Assembly: GCF_900103365.1 (NCBI RefSeq)
Contig: NZ_LT629703.1
Span: forward strand, 4,030,001-4,094,000
DNA: 64,000 bases
Reading direction: 5' to 3'
From: Afipia sp. GAS231
Lineage (GTDB): Bacteria > Pseudomonadota > Alphaproteobacteria > Rhizobiales > Xanthobacteraceae
The translations under genes were made by a program, and so were the position numbers. Under the pieces are notes generated by a model. The model was given only the letters and a program-made list of their open reading frames with translations. It did no database searches and was not told the origin of the DNA. Shown here one piece after another: positions 8,079-16,192 of this stretch; position 1 is the first letter of the stretch; every line of letters begins with the position of its first letter.

Positions 8079-10163
8079 TCAGCGGTTAAACAGCTGCCGC
8101 AAGACGTCGTTCATCGGCTGGCTATCCTGCTGCGCGGTCGTGTCCGCAGGCGCCGGGGTCGATGGCGCGGTGGTCTCGGCGGGCGCGGGGGTTGCCGCGT
8201 TGGGGCTCGGAATGTTGCGGCCCTGGCTCGGACGCGCGCCTTGACCCGTGCCGGCCTGACCTGCTCCGCCTTGACCGGCTCCTTGGCCCAACCCGCTCAA
8301 ACCCTGCTGCAGCAGATTGCCGATGGTCTCGCCGAGCTGGCCGCCGAGCGGATTGTTCGGCTGGCCGCCCTGTCCGGTACCCGGCGCGGCACCTGCGCCC
8401 GGTTGGCCGCCGCCAAGCAGGCCACCGAGCGCGGCGCCGATGCCGGCGCCGTTGAGGCCGGCGCCATTGGCGCCGAACAGGCCCTTGCCCATTTCTTTGA
8501 GCTTGGCATAGGCCGCCTCGGGATTGTCGAGCATGCCCTGCATCTCCGGATAGATCCGCGGCGCGCCCCACGGGCCCTCGATCATGACGGGAATGCCGAG
8601 CCCGACCGGCTCGGTGGCGCGGCCCTGGCCTTCGGTGGTCATCACCAGCTTCGGCTCGACCCGGAACCCGATCTGCTTGGTGCCGAGGTCGATGGTGCCG
8701 ACGCCCGTCATCTTCACCAGCGGGCCGACCAGATTGAGGTCGGTGGTCTGGGCCTGGCCCTTGTCGATCTTGAACGAGGCGGACAGTTGCGACAGATCCG
8801 TCGCCTGTTCGCTGCTCTCCTGCCAGCCCGACAGCGTGCTCGCCGTCAGCGAGCGGATCATCTGTGCGACATTGAGCCCCTTGATGGCGCCGTCCTGAAA
8901 CACGGCGAACGTCGTGCCCGACATGTTCGCCATGATCGCGCGCTGGCTGTTGCCGGACGAACGCACGCTGATCCTGGACTGCAGCTTGCCGTCGAGCTTG
9001 TCGAAATCGGCAAGGCCCTTCAGCAGCGGCAGCGCGCGCACGCCGGTGAGATCGGCGCGCAGCGTGAAAGCGGGATTGGCGGCCGAGGCGTCGATGGTGA
9101 CGTCGCCATTGGCGGTGCCGCCATAGGCGCCGAGGTTGGAGACCCGCGCTGTCAATACGCCACTTGTGAGCGTCGCATCGATCGCGGCGGGCGCAAAATG
9201 GCCGTCGCCGATCACGAGTTCGGCGGCGGAAATGCGGGCCTGAACGTCGACATAGTTGAGACCGTTGAGGTCGATCGTCGCATTGCTCCACGGCTGGCCT
9301 GCGGAACCGTTGCTGTCAGGCGATTTCGCCAGCGCCAGCCGCCGAAAATCCAGATCTAGTTTGACCAGCGGCTTGCTGGCGAGATCGACCGAGGCCCAGC
9401 CGTTGAACGCGCCGTCGCCGATCGTACCGGTCAGGCCGTTGATCATTACCACCGCGCCGTTGAGCCGCACTTCGGCCTTGGCCGAAAGCGGTGCCTGCAA
9501 CAGGCCGGGTGCGTCGAGCTTGATCTCGGCCGGGATATTCTGCCGTTCGAGCGGCGGGGCGGGCGGCGATGCCTTGATGTCGAATTTCAGCGGCGTGTCG
9601 CCGCTGCGCGCATTGCCGGATATCCGGATCTTGCGATCGGCATCGACGGTGACGTCGGCGTTGATGGTCTCGATCCGGTTCTCGACCCGGTCGCGCAGAT
9701 TGGAAAACACCACCGTGCCGCCGGTGACGCTGACATGCTCGATCGAAACGGCATTGGCGCCGGCGGCAGCGGGCTTCGCCGGTGCGGCGGTCTCCCTCAG
9801 CCGCTCGCGCTGCAGCGGCACGTTGACGACCGGGCGCACGATCACGAGCTCGGTGATTTCGGGTTTGCCGGCCCACACGCTGCCGAGCGTCATATCCGCT
9901 TGAATGCTGCTGGCGGTGATGCGGTTGTCGCTGTCGCGCCCCTTCGGGTCCTGCAGCGTGATGTCGTTCAGGGTGACGTTGAGCGACGGCCACAGTCCGA
10001 CCTTGGCGCCGCCATTGATGGTGAGCCGGTAGCCGGTCTCGCGCTCGACCCGGTCCTGGATCTGCGAGGTCAGGAACGAGGAGGGGATGCCGATCACCAG
10101 CAGCAGCGCGATGACGGCGATCACGGCCGCGATGGCGGCGCCGGCGATTTTCAATGCTCTCAT
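8079..10163 (-). CDS. AsmA-family protein
   Basis: The 694-residue protein starts with a basic stretch and one membrane helix (about residues 5-27) and then a long periplasmic domain with the AsmA pattern: TGYRLTINGGAKVGLWPSLN near the N terminus and the C-terminal block (LTASTLSGWQ, KTDLNLVGPLVKMTGVGTID-like). AsmA proteins belong to the repeating-beta-groove family thought to affect outer-membrane lipid and protein assembly. The last ~130 residues are a low-complexity Gly/Gln/Ala/Pro tail (GQGGQPNNPLGGQLG and similar) that is not typical for the family core. The start at ATG 10163 is divergent from the Crp/Fnr gene. Confidence 0.85.
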   Translation of the reverse strand: MRALKIAGAAIAAVIAVIALLLVIGIPSSFLTSQIQDRVERETGYRLTINGGAKVGLWPSLNVTLNDITLQDPKGRDSDNRITASSIQADMTLGSVWAGKPEITELVIVRPVVNVPLQRERLRETAAPAKPAAAGANAVSIEHVSVTGGTVVFSNLRDRVENRIETINADVTVDADRKIRISGNARSGDTPLKFDIKASPPAPPLERQNIPAEIKLDAPGLLQAPLSAKAEVRLNGAVVMINGLTGTIGDGAFNGWASVDLASKPLVKLDLDFRRLALAKSPDSNGSAGQPWSNATIDLNGLNYVDVQARISAAELVIGDGHFAPAAIDATLTSGVLTARVSNLGAYGGTANGDVTIDASAANPAFTLRADLTGVRALPLLKGLADFDKLDGKLQSRISVRSSGNSQRAIMANMSGTTFAVFQDGAIKGLNVAQMIRSLTASTLSGWQESSEQATDLSQLSASFKIDKGQAQTTDLNLVGPLVKMTGVGTIDLGTKQIGFRVEPKLVMTTEGQGRATEPVGLGIPVMIEGPWGAPRIYPEMQGMLDNPEAAYAKLKEMGKGLFGANGAGLNGAGIGAALGGLLGGGQPGAGAAPGTGQGGQPNNPLGGQLGETIGNLLQQGLSGLGQGAGQGGAGQAGTGQGARPSQGRNIPSPNAATPAPAETTAPSTPAPADTTAQQDSQPMNDVLRQLFNR

Positions 10164-10298
10164 TTCGACATTCCAGACCGGCTAACCGGCATCGAGTTCG
10201 ACCGCGCCACAGGCGCACGTGGCCGATCGGGCGAGCTTATCCCGGAAAGGGATAGGGCCCAATGAAGCCAAAAATAATCCAAGGGTACTGCAAAGTTA

Positions 10299-10314
10299 TG
10301 TGACTTATGACACA
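10299..10314. promoter_or_regulatory. CRP-like site before the Crp/Fnr gene
   Basis: TGTGACTTATGACACA has the TGTGA half-site and a one-mismatch right half (ACACA for TCACA) at the correct N6 spacing. It lies 69 bases before the Crp/Fnr start codon in the 219-base divergent region with asmA. Autoregulation by a CRP-like protein is a reasonable inference. Confidence 0.4.
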
Positions 10315-10382
10315 CTTCCAGGCGGGCAAATTTTGCTAACCGGTTCGGGAGGCTGGTTGGGACTGATTTGGAAGGCAATACA

Positions 10383-11057
10383 ATGAGTAAACAGGCCGAA
10401 TTTGCGGTCATTTTGAAAATGAATCCGATGTTTGCGGATTTGGGCGCCGACGAGCTGCAGCGCATTTCCGGCCTTTGCCACACCGAGCAGCTCGGGGTCG
10501 GCGAAATGCTGTTCCAGAAGGGCGATCCCGGCGATGCCTTGTATGGGGTCCGCCGCGGCCAGATCCGGATCGAGACCGGCGCCTCCGACGGCAGCCGCCT
10601 GACGCTGAATTTCATGGGCCCGGGCGACCTGTTCGGCGAGGTCGCCGTGCTCGACGGCCAGAGCCGCACCGCGGATGCCGCCGCCGGCGAGCCGTCGGAA
10701 CTGTTCGTGCTGCGGCGCGAGGATTTCCTCGCGTTCCTCGAGCGCGAACCGAAGGTCGCGATCAAGATCATCATGCTGCTGTGCCAGCGCATCCGCTGGC
10801 AGAGCGAGCGGATGGAGGAATCGGTGCTGCAGCCGCTGCCGGTTCGCCTCGCGCGGCGGCTCTGCGCGCTATCCGACGATTTCGGTTCCGAAGTGCACAT
10901 CTCGCAGGAACAACTCGGCGTCTTCGTCGGCGCCGCCCGCGAGAGCGTCAACCGTCAACTGCAGCTCTGGCGCAAGGACGGCATCCTCGACCTGCAGCGC
11001 GGCAGGATAATGCTGCAGAACATGACCAAGCTGACGGCGGTGGCGCGGAACGATTGA
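10383..11057 (+). CDS. Crp/Fnr-family transcriptional regulator
   Basis: The 224-residue protein has an N-terminal cyclic-nucleotide-binding fold with FMGPGDLFGEVAVLDGQSRTADAAA (the phosphate-binding-cassette region, residues about 78-100), a dimerisation helix (REPKVAIKIIMLLCQRIRWQ) and a C-terminal winged helix with ISQEQLGVFVGAARESVNRQL (recognition helix SRESVNRQL-like). It lacks the N-terminal cysteine cluster of FNR, so oxygen sensing by an iron-sulfur cluster is unlikely; the GEVAVLDG...RTADA pattern fits cAMP-binding members. ATG 10383 follows GGAAGGC; an upstream TTG (10368) is possible. It ends 11 bases from the convergent RND gene. Confidence 0.9.
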   Translation: MSKQAEFAVILKMNPMFADLGADELQRISGLCHTEQLGVGEMLFQKGDPGDALYGVRRGQIRIETGASDGSRLTLNFMGPGDLFGEVAVLDGQSRTADAAAGEPSELFVLRREDFLAFLEREPKVAIKIIMLLCQRIRWQSERMEESVLQPLPVRLARRLCALSDDFGSEVHISQEQLGVFVGAARESVNRQLQLWRKDGILDLQRGRIMLQNMTKLTAVARND

Positions 11058-11068
11058 GGGCTTTATCC

Positions 11069-14000
11069 TCACTCCGCCGCAGGTGACATCGCAGGCGGCG
11101 TCGCCGGCGGGCCCTTGGCCGGCGGCTCGTTGTGATCGTGCCCACGGCTCGCGGGTTCGCTTTCGGCGTGGGAGGCGAGCAGCAGCTTGCCGAAGCGCCA
11201 GATGAAGGCGCCGAGGTCGTCCATCATCATGAACATCGCCGGGACGAATACCAGCGACAGCACCGTCGAGAACACCAGGCCGCCGATCACGGCGAGCGCC
11301 ATCGGCGAGCGGAATTCGCCGCCGGCGCCGAACGCCAGCGCTGACGGCATCATGCCGGCGGCCATCGCGATGGTAGTCATCACGATCGGGCGCGCGCGCT
11401 TCATGCCGGCGTCGATGATCGCCTCGTCGCGCTTCTTGCCTTCGCGGATCGCCTCGACCGCGAATTCCACCAGCATGATGGCGTTCTTGGTGACGATGCC
11501 CATCAGCATCAGGATGCCGATCCACACCGGCGTGGTGAGCTGCTTGCCGGTCAGAAGCAGCGCCGCGATCGCGCCGCCGATCGAGAGCGGCAGCGAGAAC
11601 AGGATGGTGATCGGCTGCAGGAAGGTGCCGAACAGCAGCACCAGCACCGCATAGACCATCATCAGGCCGGCGGTGATGGCGGTGGCAAAGCCTTCCGACA
11701 ATTCGTTCAGGCTTTCGGCGTCGCCCGACGGGCTGACCTTGACGCCCTTCGGCAGGCTCTTCATGACCGGGAGATCGTAGATCTTCTTGGTGGCGTCGCC
11801 GAGCGCGGCGGTGCCGACGAGGTCGGCGGCAACCGTTGCCTGCCGTTCCCGGTCGTAGCGGTTGATGCTGGTCGGACCCTGGTCGAGCTGAATGTCGGCA
11901 ACGACCGACAGCGGCACGCCGCCGCGTTCGCCGCGCTGGCCGAGCGGCACGCGCAACTGCTGCAGCATCTGCAGGTCGCCACGCGCGTTGTCCTCGAGCT
12001 GGACGCGGATCGGCACCTGGCGGTCGCCGGCATCGAATTTGGCCAGCGCCGGACCGACGTCGCCGATGGTGGCGACGCGGATGGTCTGCGAGAGGCTTTC
12101 GGTCGAAACGCCAAGCCGTGCGGCGAGTTCGGCGCGCGGCCGGATCCGAAGCTCGGGCCGGTCGAGCGAGGTTTCCGAAATCACGTTGGCGATGATCGGA
12201 ATCCGCTTCATCTGGGTTGCCAGTTCGCTGGCGACGTTGTTGACGATGTTGCTGTCGACGCCGGTGACGACCAGCGAAATCGCGCGCAGGCCGTTTTCGT
12301 CGAGGAACCAGAAGCGGATGTCGGGAACGTTCTCGAGTTCCTGGCCGATGTCGAGTTCGAGCTGTCGTTGCGTGTGGGCGCTGTCCCGGTCTTTCTTCGG
12401 CGTGTAATTGATGATCAGCGCGGCGCGCCGCACCTCCAGCGTACCCGGCGGCACCCGGCCGCCGTCGACGAAGATGCTCTTCACCTCGGGCCGCTTGCGC
12501 AGGCGGGCAACGATTTCTTCCGTCACCTTTTCGGTATAGGCGAGTTGCGATCCCGGCGGCAGCTCCATCGCCAGCAGCGAGCGGGCGGTGTCCTGCGCCG
12601 GCAGGAAACCCTGTGGCAGCAGCGTGATGCTCCAGATCGAGGCGGCGAAGATGCCGAATCCGATCATGACGGTGATGAAGTAATGCTTCACCGACCAGGT
12701 CACGAGCTTGGTGTAGGTTTGCAGCACGCGGCCAGGCGGAGGGTCGTCGTGCGGATGATCCTTCAGGAAGTAGGCGGCGAGCACCGGCGTGACAAAGCGC
12801 GCGGCCAGCAGCGAGAAGAAGACCTGCACCGAGACCGTGATGCCGAATTGCTTGAAGAACTGCCCGGCGATGCCCGACATGAAGCTGGCGGGCGCGAAGA
12901 TCGCGATGATGGTCAGCGAGATCGCGATCACAGCAAGGCCGATTTCGTCGGCGGCTTCGAGTGCGGCGCGGTAGGGCGATTTGCCCATGCGCATGTGGCG
13001 GACGATGTTCTCGATCTCGACGATGGCGTCGTCGACGAGGATACCCGTTGACAGCGTGATGGCAAGAAACGAGACGAGGTTCAGCGAGAATCCGAGCAGA
13101 TCCATCGCCCAGAACGCCGGGAAGATCGACAGCGGCAGCGAGATCGCGGCGATGATGGTGGCGCGGATGTCGCGCAGGAAAAACAGAACGACGACGACGG
13201 CGAGAATGGCACCCTCGAACAAGGTCGAGATCGCGGCTTCGTAATTGCCCTTGGTGAACTCGACCGAGGTGTCGATCAGCTTCAGGTCGACGTCGGGATA
13301 AGCGGCCTTGAGCACCTCGATACGCTTCTGCACGGCGGCGGCGACCACCACGTCGCTGGCGCCCTTGGAGCGCTTGATGCCGAGTGCCACCACCGGCTCG
13401 CCGTTGAAGCGGGCGAAGGTGCGGCGATCGGCGATGGTATCGGTGACGGTGCCGAGATCGTCGAGCCGGACTTCGCCGCCGCCGAACAGCGGAATCATGG
13501 TTCCCGCGAGTTCGTTCAGCGTCTTGGCGCCGGCGAGCGTGCGGATCGCCTGGTCGTTCTTGCCGATTTCGGCGCGGCCGCCGGCGAGGTCGACATTGGT
13601 GCCGCGCAGGATCTGGCTGACATTGACGGCGGTGAGGCCCGCGGCCGCCAGCCGGTCGGGATCGAGCGAGACCAGAATCTCGCGCTCGACACCGCCGATG
13701 CGCTCGACTTGCGCAACGCCGCGCACGCCCTGCAGCGCGCGTTTGACGACGTCGTCGACGAAATAGGACAATTGCTCCGGCGTCTTGCCGGGCGAGATCG
13801 CGGCATAGGTGACGATCGGCAGGCCGATGACGTCGACGCGCTGGATCAGCGGCTCGGTGACGTTTTGTGGCAGGTTGGCGCGAACGCGGGTGACGGCGTC
13901 CTTGATGTCGTTCAGCGCGCGGTCGGTATTGGTCTCGAGCGCGAACTGAATCGTGGTCAGCGACAAGCCGTCGGTGATCGAGGAGGAAATGTGCCGCACG

Positions 14001-14233
14001 CCTTCGACGCCGGAGACGCCGTCTTCGATCGTCTTGGTGACCTGCGACTCAAGTTCCGATGGTGCCGCGCCGAATTGCGAGACCGCCACCGAAATCACCG
14101 GGATGTCGGCGCTCGGCAGCCGCGTCACCGCGAGCTTGGTGAAGCTCACCCAGCCCAGCACCAAGAGGATGATCGAAAACACGATGGACGGAAGCGGGTT
14201 CCGGATCGACCATGCCGAGATATTCAAAGCCAT
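11069..14233 (-). CDS. RND-family efflux pump permease (AcrB/HAE-1 type)
   Basis: The 1054-residue inner-membrane transporter has the RND topology: TM1 near residues 12-30, a large periplasmic loop, TM2-6, a second loop and TM7-12. The proton-relay acidic pair is visible in LSTGILVDDAIVEIENIV (TM4), and the TM11-like signature GIVTKNAIMLVEFAVEA is present. The pump would expel hydrophobic compounds using proton import, together with the adaptor encoded immediately upstream (TAATG overlap of stop and start at 14233) and an outer-membrane channel not seen here. Substrate unknown. Confidence 0.95.
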   Translation of the reverse strand: MALNISAWSIRNPLPSIVFSIILLVLGWVSFTKLAVTRLPSADIPVISVAVSQFGAAPSELESQVTKTIEDGVSGVEGVRHISSSITDGLSLTTIQFALETNTDRALNDIKDAVTRVRANLPQNVTEPLIQRVDVIGLPIVTYAAISPGKTPEQLSYFVDDVVKRALQGVRGVAQVERIGGVEREILVSLDPDRLAAAGLTAVNVSQILRGTNVDLAGGRAEIGKNDQAIRTLAGAKTLNELAGTMIPLFGGGEVRLDDLGTVTDTIADRRTFARFNGEPVVALGIKRSKGASDVVVAAAVQKRIEVLKAAYPDVDLKLIDTSVEFTKGNYEAAISTLFEGAILAVVVVLFFLRDIRATIIAAISLPLSIFPAFWAMDLLGFSLNLVSFLAITLSTGILVDDAIVEIENIVRHMRMGKSPYRAALEAADEIGLAVIAISLTIIAIFAPASFMSGIAGQFFKQFGITVSVQVFFSLLAARFVTPVLAAYFLKDHPHDDPPPGRVLQTYTKLVTWSVKHYFITVMIGFGIFAASIWSITLLPQGFLPAQDTARSLLAMELPPGSQLAYTEKVTEEIVARLRKRPEVKSIFVDGGRVPPGTLEVRRAALIINYTPKKDRDSAHTQRQLELDIGQELENVPDIRFWFLDENGLRAISLVVTGVDSNIVNNVASELATQMKRIPIIANVISETSLDRPELRIRPRAELAARLGVSTESLSQTIRVATIGDVGPALAKFDAGDRQVPIRVQLEDNARGDLQMLQQLRVPLGQRGERGGVPLSVVADIQLDQGPTSINRYDRERQATVAADLVGTAALGDATKKIYDLPVMKSLPKGVKVSPSGDAESLNELSEGFATAITAGLMMVYAVLVLLFGTFLQPITILFSLPLSIGGAIAALLLTGKQLTTPVWIGILMLMGIVTKNAIMLVEFAVEAIREGKKRDEAIIDAGMKRARPIVMTTIAMAAGMMPSALAFGAGGEFRSPMALAVIGGLVFSTVLSLVFVPAMFMMMDDLGAFIWRFGKLLLASHAESEPASRGHDHNEPPAKGPPATPPAMSPAAE

Positions 14234-15156
14234 TAGCGTGTCCGCGTGCGCTCGAGTTCATCGGCAAACATGGTCTTGATCTGGTCGCCGTCGTGCAGCG
14301 AGGTGCCAGCATCGGCCACGACGGTTTCGCCGACGTCGAGGCCTTCAAGAATTTCCGTCGACGTGTCGGAGGTAAGCCCGACCCGTACCCTTCGCGTTTC
14401 CACCGTGTTGCCCTTGACCACCTGCAGCGTGAGGCGGTCGATGGCGGTGCGCGGAACGGCGACGCCGCAGGAACGCTTGGCGTCGATATTGGCGCGGGCG
14501 AACATGCCGACCTTGAGCGACGGATTGTTGTTCAGCGTGATCCGGACCTTGCCGAGCTGGGTGGCGCGGTCGATCTGCGGTGAGATCTGCCGGACCTTGC
14601 CGACGACATCGGGGGCGTCGTCGCGGCTGATCCGCACCGTGGCGCCGGGGTTGAGCTTGAGCAGGTGGACGCTCGGTACCTCGGCCTCCAGCTCGATTTC
14701 GTTGTTGACCGAAATCCGGAACATCGGCCCGGCCTGCGGCGAGGCCGGTGCGCCGGCTGCGGTCCTGACTTCGGTGACGAGGCCGGCCGCAGGCGCCCGC
14801 AGCGAGGTCGGCCCAGGCCGGCCGGCGGGAGCGCCCGGTTGCTGCGGCGGCTGGGTCAGCCGCGCCAGTTCCTGATTTTCGGTGACGGTGTCGCCTTCGC
14901 GGACCAGAAGATCGGTGACCCGCGATCCCTCCTGATCGACGCCGACCTGCGCTTCGCGGCGCGGCACGATGAACCCGGTGACGCGGACCATGTCGGAGAA
15001 GCAGGCATTGGTGGATTTGGTGACGATCACCAGCGCCTGGCCCGGCGTATCCTTTTCTTCGGCGTGGGAACGATGCTCGAACCAGTAATAGCCGACGCCC
15101 AGCACAGCAAAGAATGCCACTCCAAGCGCGGGTTTGAGATATTCGGAGAGGTTCAT
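14233..15156 (-). CDS. RND efflux periplasmic adaptor (membrane fusion protein)
   Basis: The 307-residue protein has one N-terminal membrane helix (about residues 10-27), the CFSDMVRVTGFIVPRREAQV block, a lipoyl-like EGDTVTENQELARLTQ motif and a C-terminal barrel with GLDVGETVVADAG. An insertion rich in Pro/Gly (QQPGAPAGRPGPTSL) separates the lipoyl halves. The stop codon overlaps the start of the RND pump gene, so the two are translationally coupled. It is the paralogue of the orphan adaptor at 1847-2749. Confidence 0.9.
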   Translation of the reverse strand: MNLSEYLKPALGVAFFAVLGVGYYWFEHRSHAEEKDTPGQALVIVTKSTNACFSDMVRVTGFIVPRREAQVGVDQEGSRVTDLLVREGDTVTENQELARLTQPPQQPGAPAGRPGPTSLRAPAAGLVTEVRTAAGAPASPQAGPMFRISVNNEIELEAEVPSVHLLKLNPGATVRISRDDAPDVVGKVRQISPQIDRATQLGKVRITLNNNPSLKVGMFARANIDAKRSCGVAVPRTAIDRLTLQVVKGNTVETRRVRVGLTSDTSTEILEGLDVGETVVADAGTSLHDGDQIKTMFADELERTRTR

Positions 15157-15248
15157 CGCCGGATCAATCCAGACTGCAAGTCAAAGGAGGTCGGGGGCAT
15201 TCGGTTGGGCGGGAACCTTGCGAGAACCTTGAATGACGCCCAAAACGA

Positions 15249-15279
15249 ATACGTCCCGCATGGCTGTTGCGGGACGTAT
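15249..15279 (-). terminator. Hairpin terminator after ompA-like gene
   Basis: A perfect 12-bp stem (ATACGTCCCGCA paired with TGCGGGACGTAT) with a 7-base loop lies between the OmpA-like gene and the adaptor gene. Read on the minus strand it is followed by TCGTTTTGG, a weak U-rich tail. It could end or attenuate transcription from the caspase-TPR/ompA side before the efflux genes. Confidence 0.6.
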
Positions 15280-15302
15280 TGTAGCCGGAAAATCCTGGTC
15301 GG

Positions 15303-15350
15303 CGCCACGCTTGTTACTTTGACAATTACTTGGACAATTACTTGACAGTT
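15303..15350 (-). repeat. 12-bp tandem repeat spanning the ompA-like stop codon
   Basis: On the minus strand the sequence reads AAGTAA four times at 12-base spacing (AAGTAAACTGTC, AAGTAATTGTCC, AAGTAATTGTCA, AAGTAACAAGCG). The first AAG-TAA is the last codon and stop of the OmpA-like gene, so each repeat adds another in-frame TAA. It looks like replication slippage. Confidence 0.75.
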
Positions 15351-16048
15351 TACTTGGACGCGGTGGCCTTGTTTTCCATGTTCACGACCTGCACGCGGCG
15401 GTTGACCTCGGCCATCGGCTGGCTCGGGTCCTTGAGCTTGCTCTTGCCGTATCCGACGGTCACGAGATCGGTGCCGGTGATGCCGTATTTGTCGACCAGA
15501 TAGCGCTTGATCGCGTCAGCGCGGCGCTCGGACAGGTCCTGGTTGTAGGACTCGCCGCCGGCCGCATCGGTATGACCGGCGACCACGAAGGTCGAGCCCT
15601 TCAGATCGGCGTTGGTCAGCGCGCGGCCGAGCGCCTGGACCGACGGCAGCGATTTTGCGCTGATATCGGCCGAGTTGTACTCGAAGTTGATTTCCAGATC
15701 GATCTTGGGCTTGTCCTTGACGATGGTGGCGATCTCTTCGCGCTCGGTGCTCGACAGCGAGCGTGTGGACCGGCCACGGATCTGCTGCACGAATTTGCCC
15801 TCGGCGGCGACTGCGGCCGGGTCGGCGACCTGCTGCGGTCCGACCGAAAGGCCACGGGTCAGCGGTGCCTTCTTTTCGGGAACCAGCGCGCGGACGATCT
15901 GGTCTTCGGTGACGTTCTTGTCCTTGTTGTTGTTATCTTCGGCGCGGGCGGTAACCGCACCGAATGAAATTGCGGCGCCGATCGTTGCGATCGACAGGAT
16001 CGCGCCAAGAGTTCGGCCAAGCGTTCGGGTTACAGATTTCTGTGACAT
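15350..16048 (-). CDS. OmpA-family outer-membrane/peptidoglycan-associated protein
   Basis: The 232-residue protein has a signal peptide (hydrophobic residues about 9-32, ending VTARA) and a C-terminal OmpA domain with INFEYNSADISAKSLP, VVAGHTDAAGGESYNQDLSE and ERRADAIKRYLV, the peptidoglycan-binding signature. The N-terminal 100 residues are unassigned. ATG 16048 is chosen because AGGAGGG lies 7 bases upstream; an in-frame start further up at 16084 would destroy the signal peptide. It follows the caspase-TPR gene in the same direction with a 144-base gap. Confidence 0.9.
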   Translation of the reverse strand: MSQKSVTRTLGRTLGAILSIATIGAAISFGAVTARAEDNNNKDKNVTEDQIVRALVPEKKAPLTRGLSVGPQQVADPAAVAAEGKFVQQIRGRSTRSLSSTEREEIATIVKDKPKIDLEINFEYNSADISAKSLPSVQALGRALTNADLKGSTFVVAGHTDAAGGESYNQDLSERRADAIKRYLVDKYGITGTDLVTVGYGKSKLKDPSQPMAEVNRRVQVVNMENKATASK

Positions 16049-16192
16049 TGCCAGTCCCTCCTGCGGGTATCCGCGCGGTTCCAAACGTGATGCAAATGAG
16101 CTGCCGGACCAATCGGCCGCGGCCTATTACTTCCTTAGTCCTGCCGCCTGCTTCGGGGTTCAGCAAGCGCCATCCTTCACCTCAAATAATCG

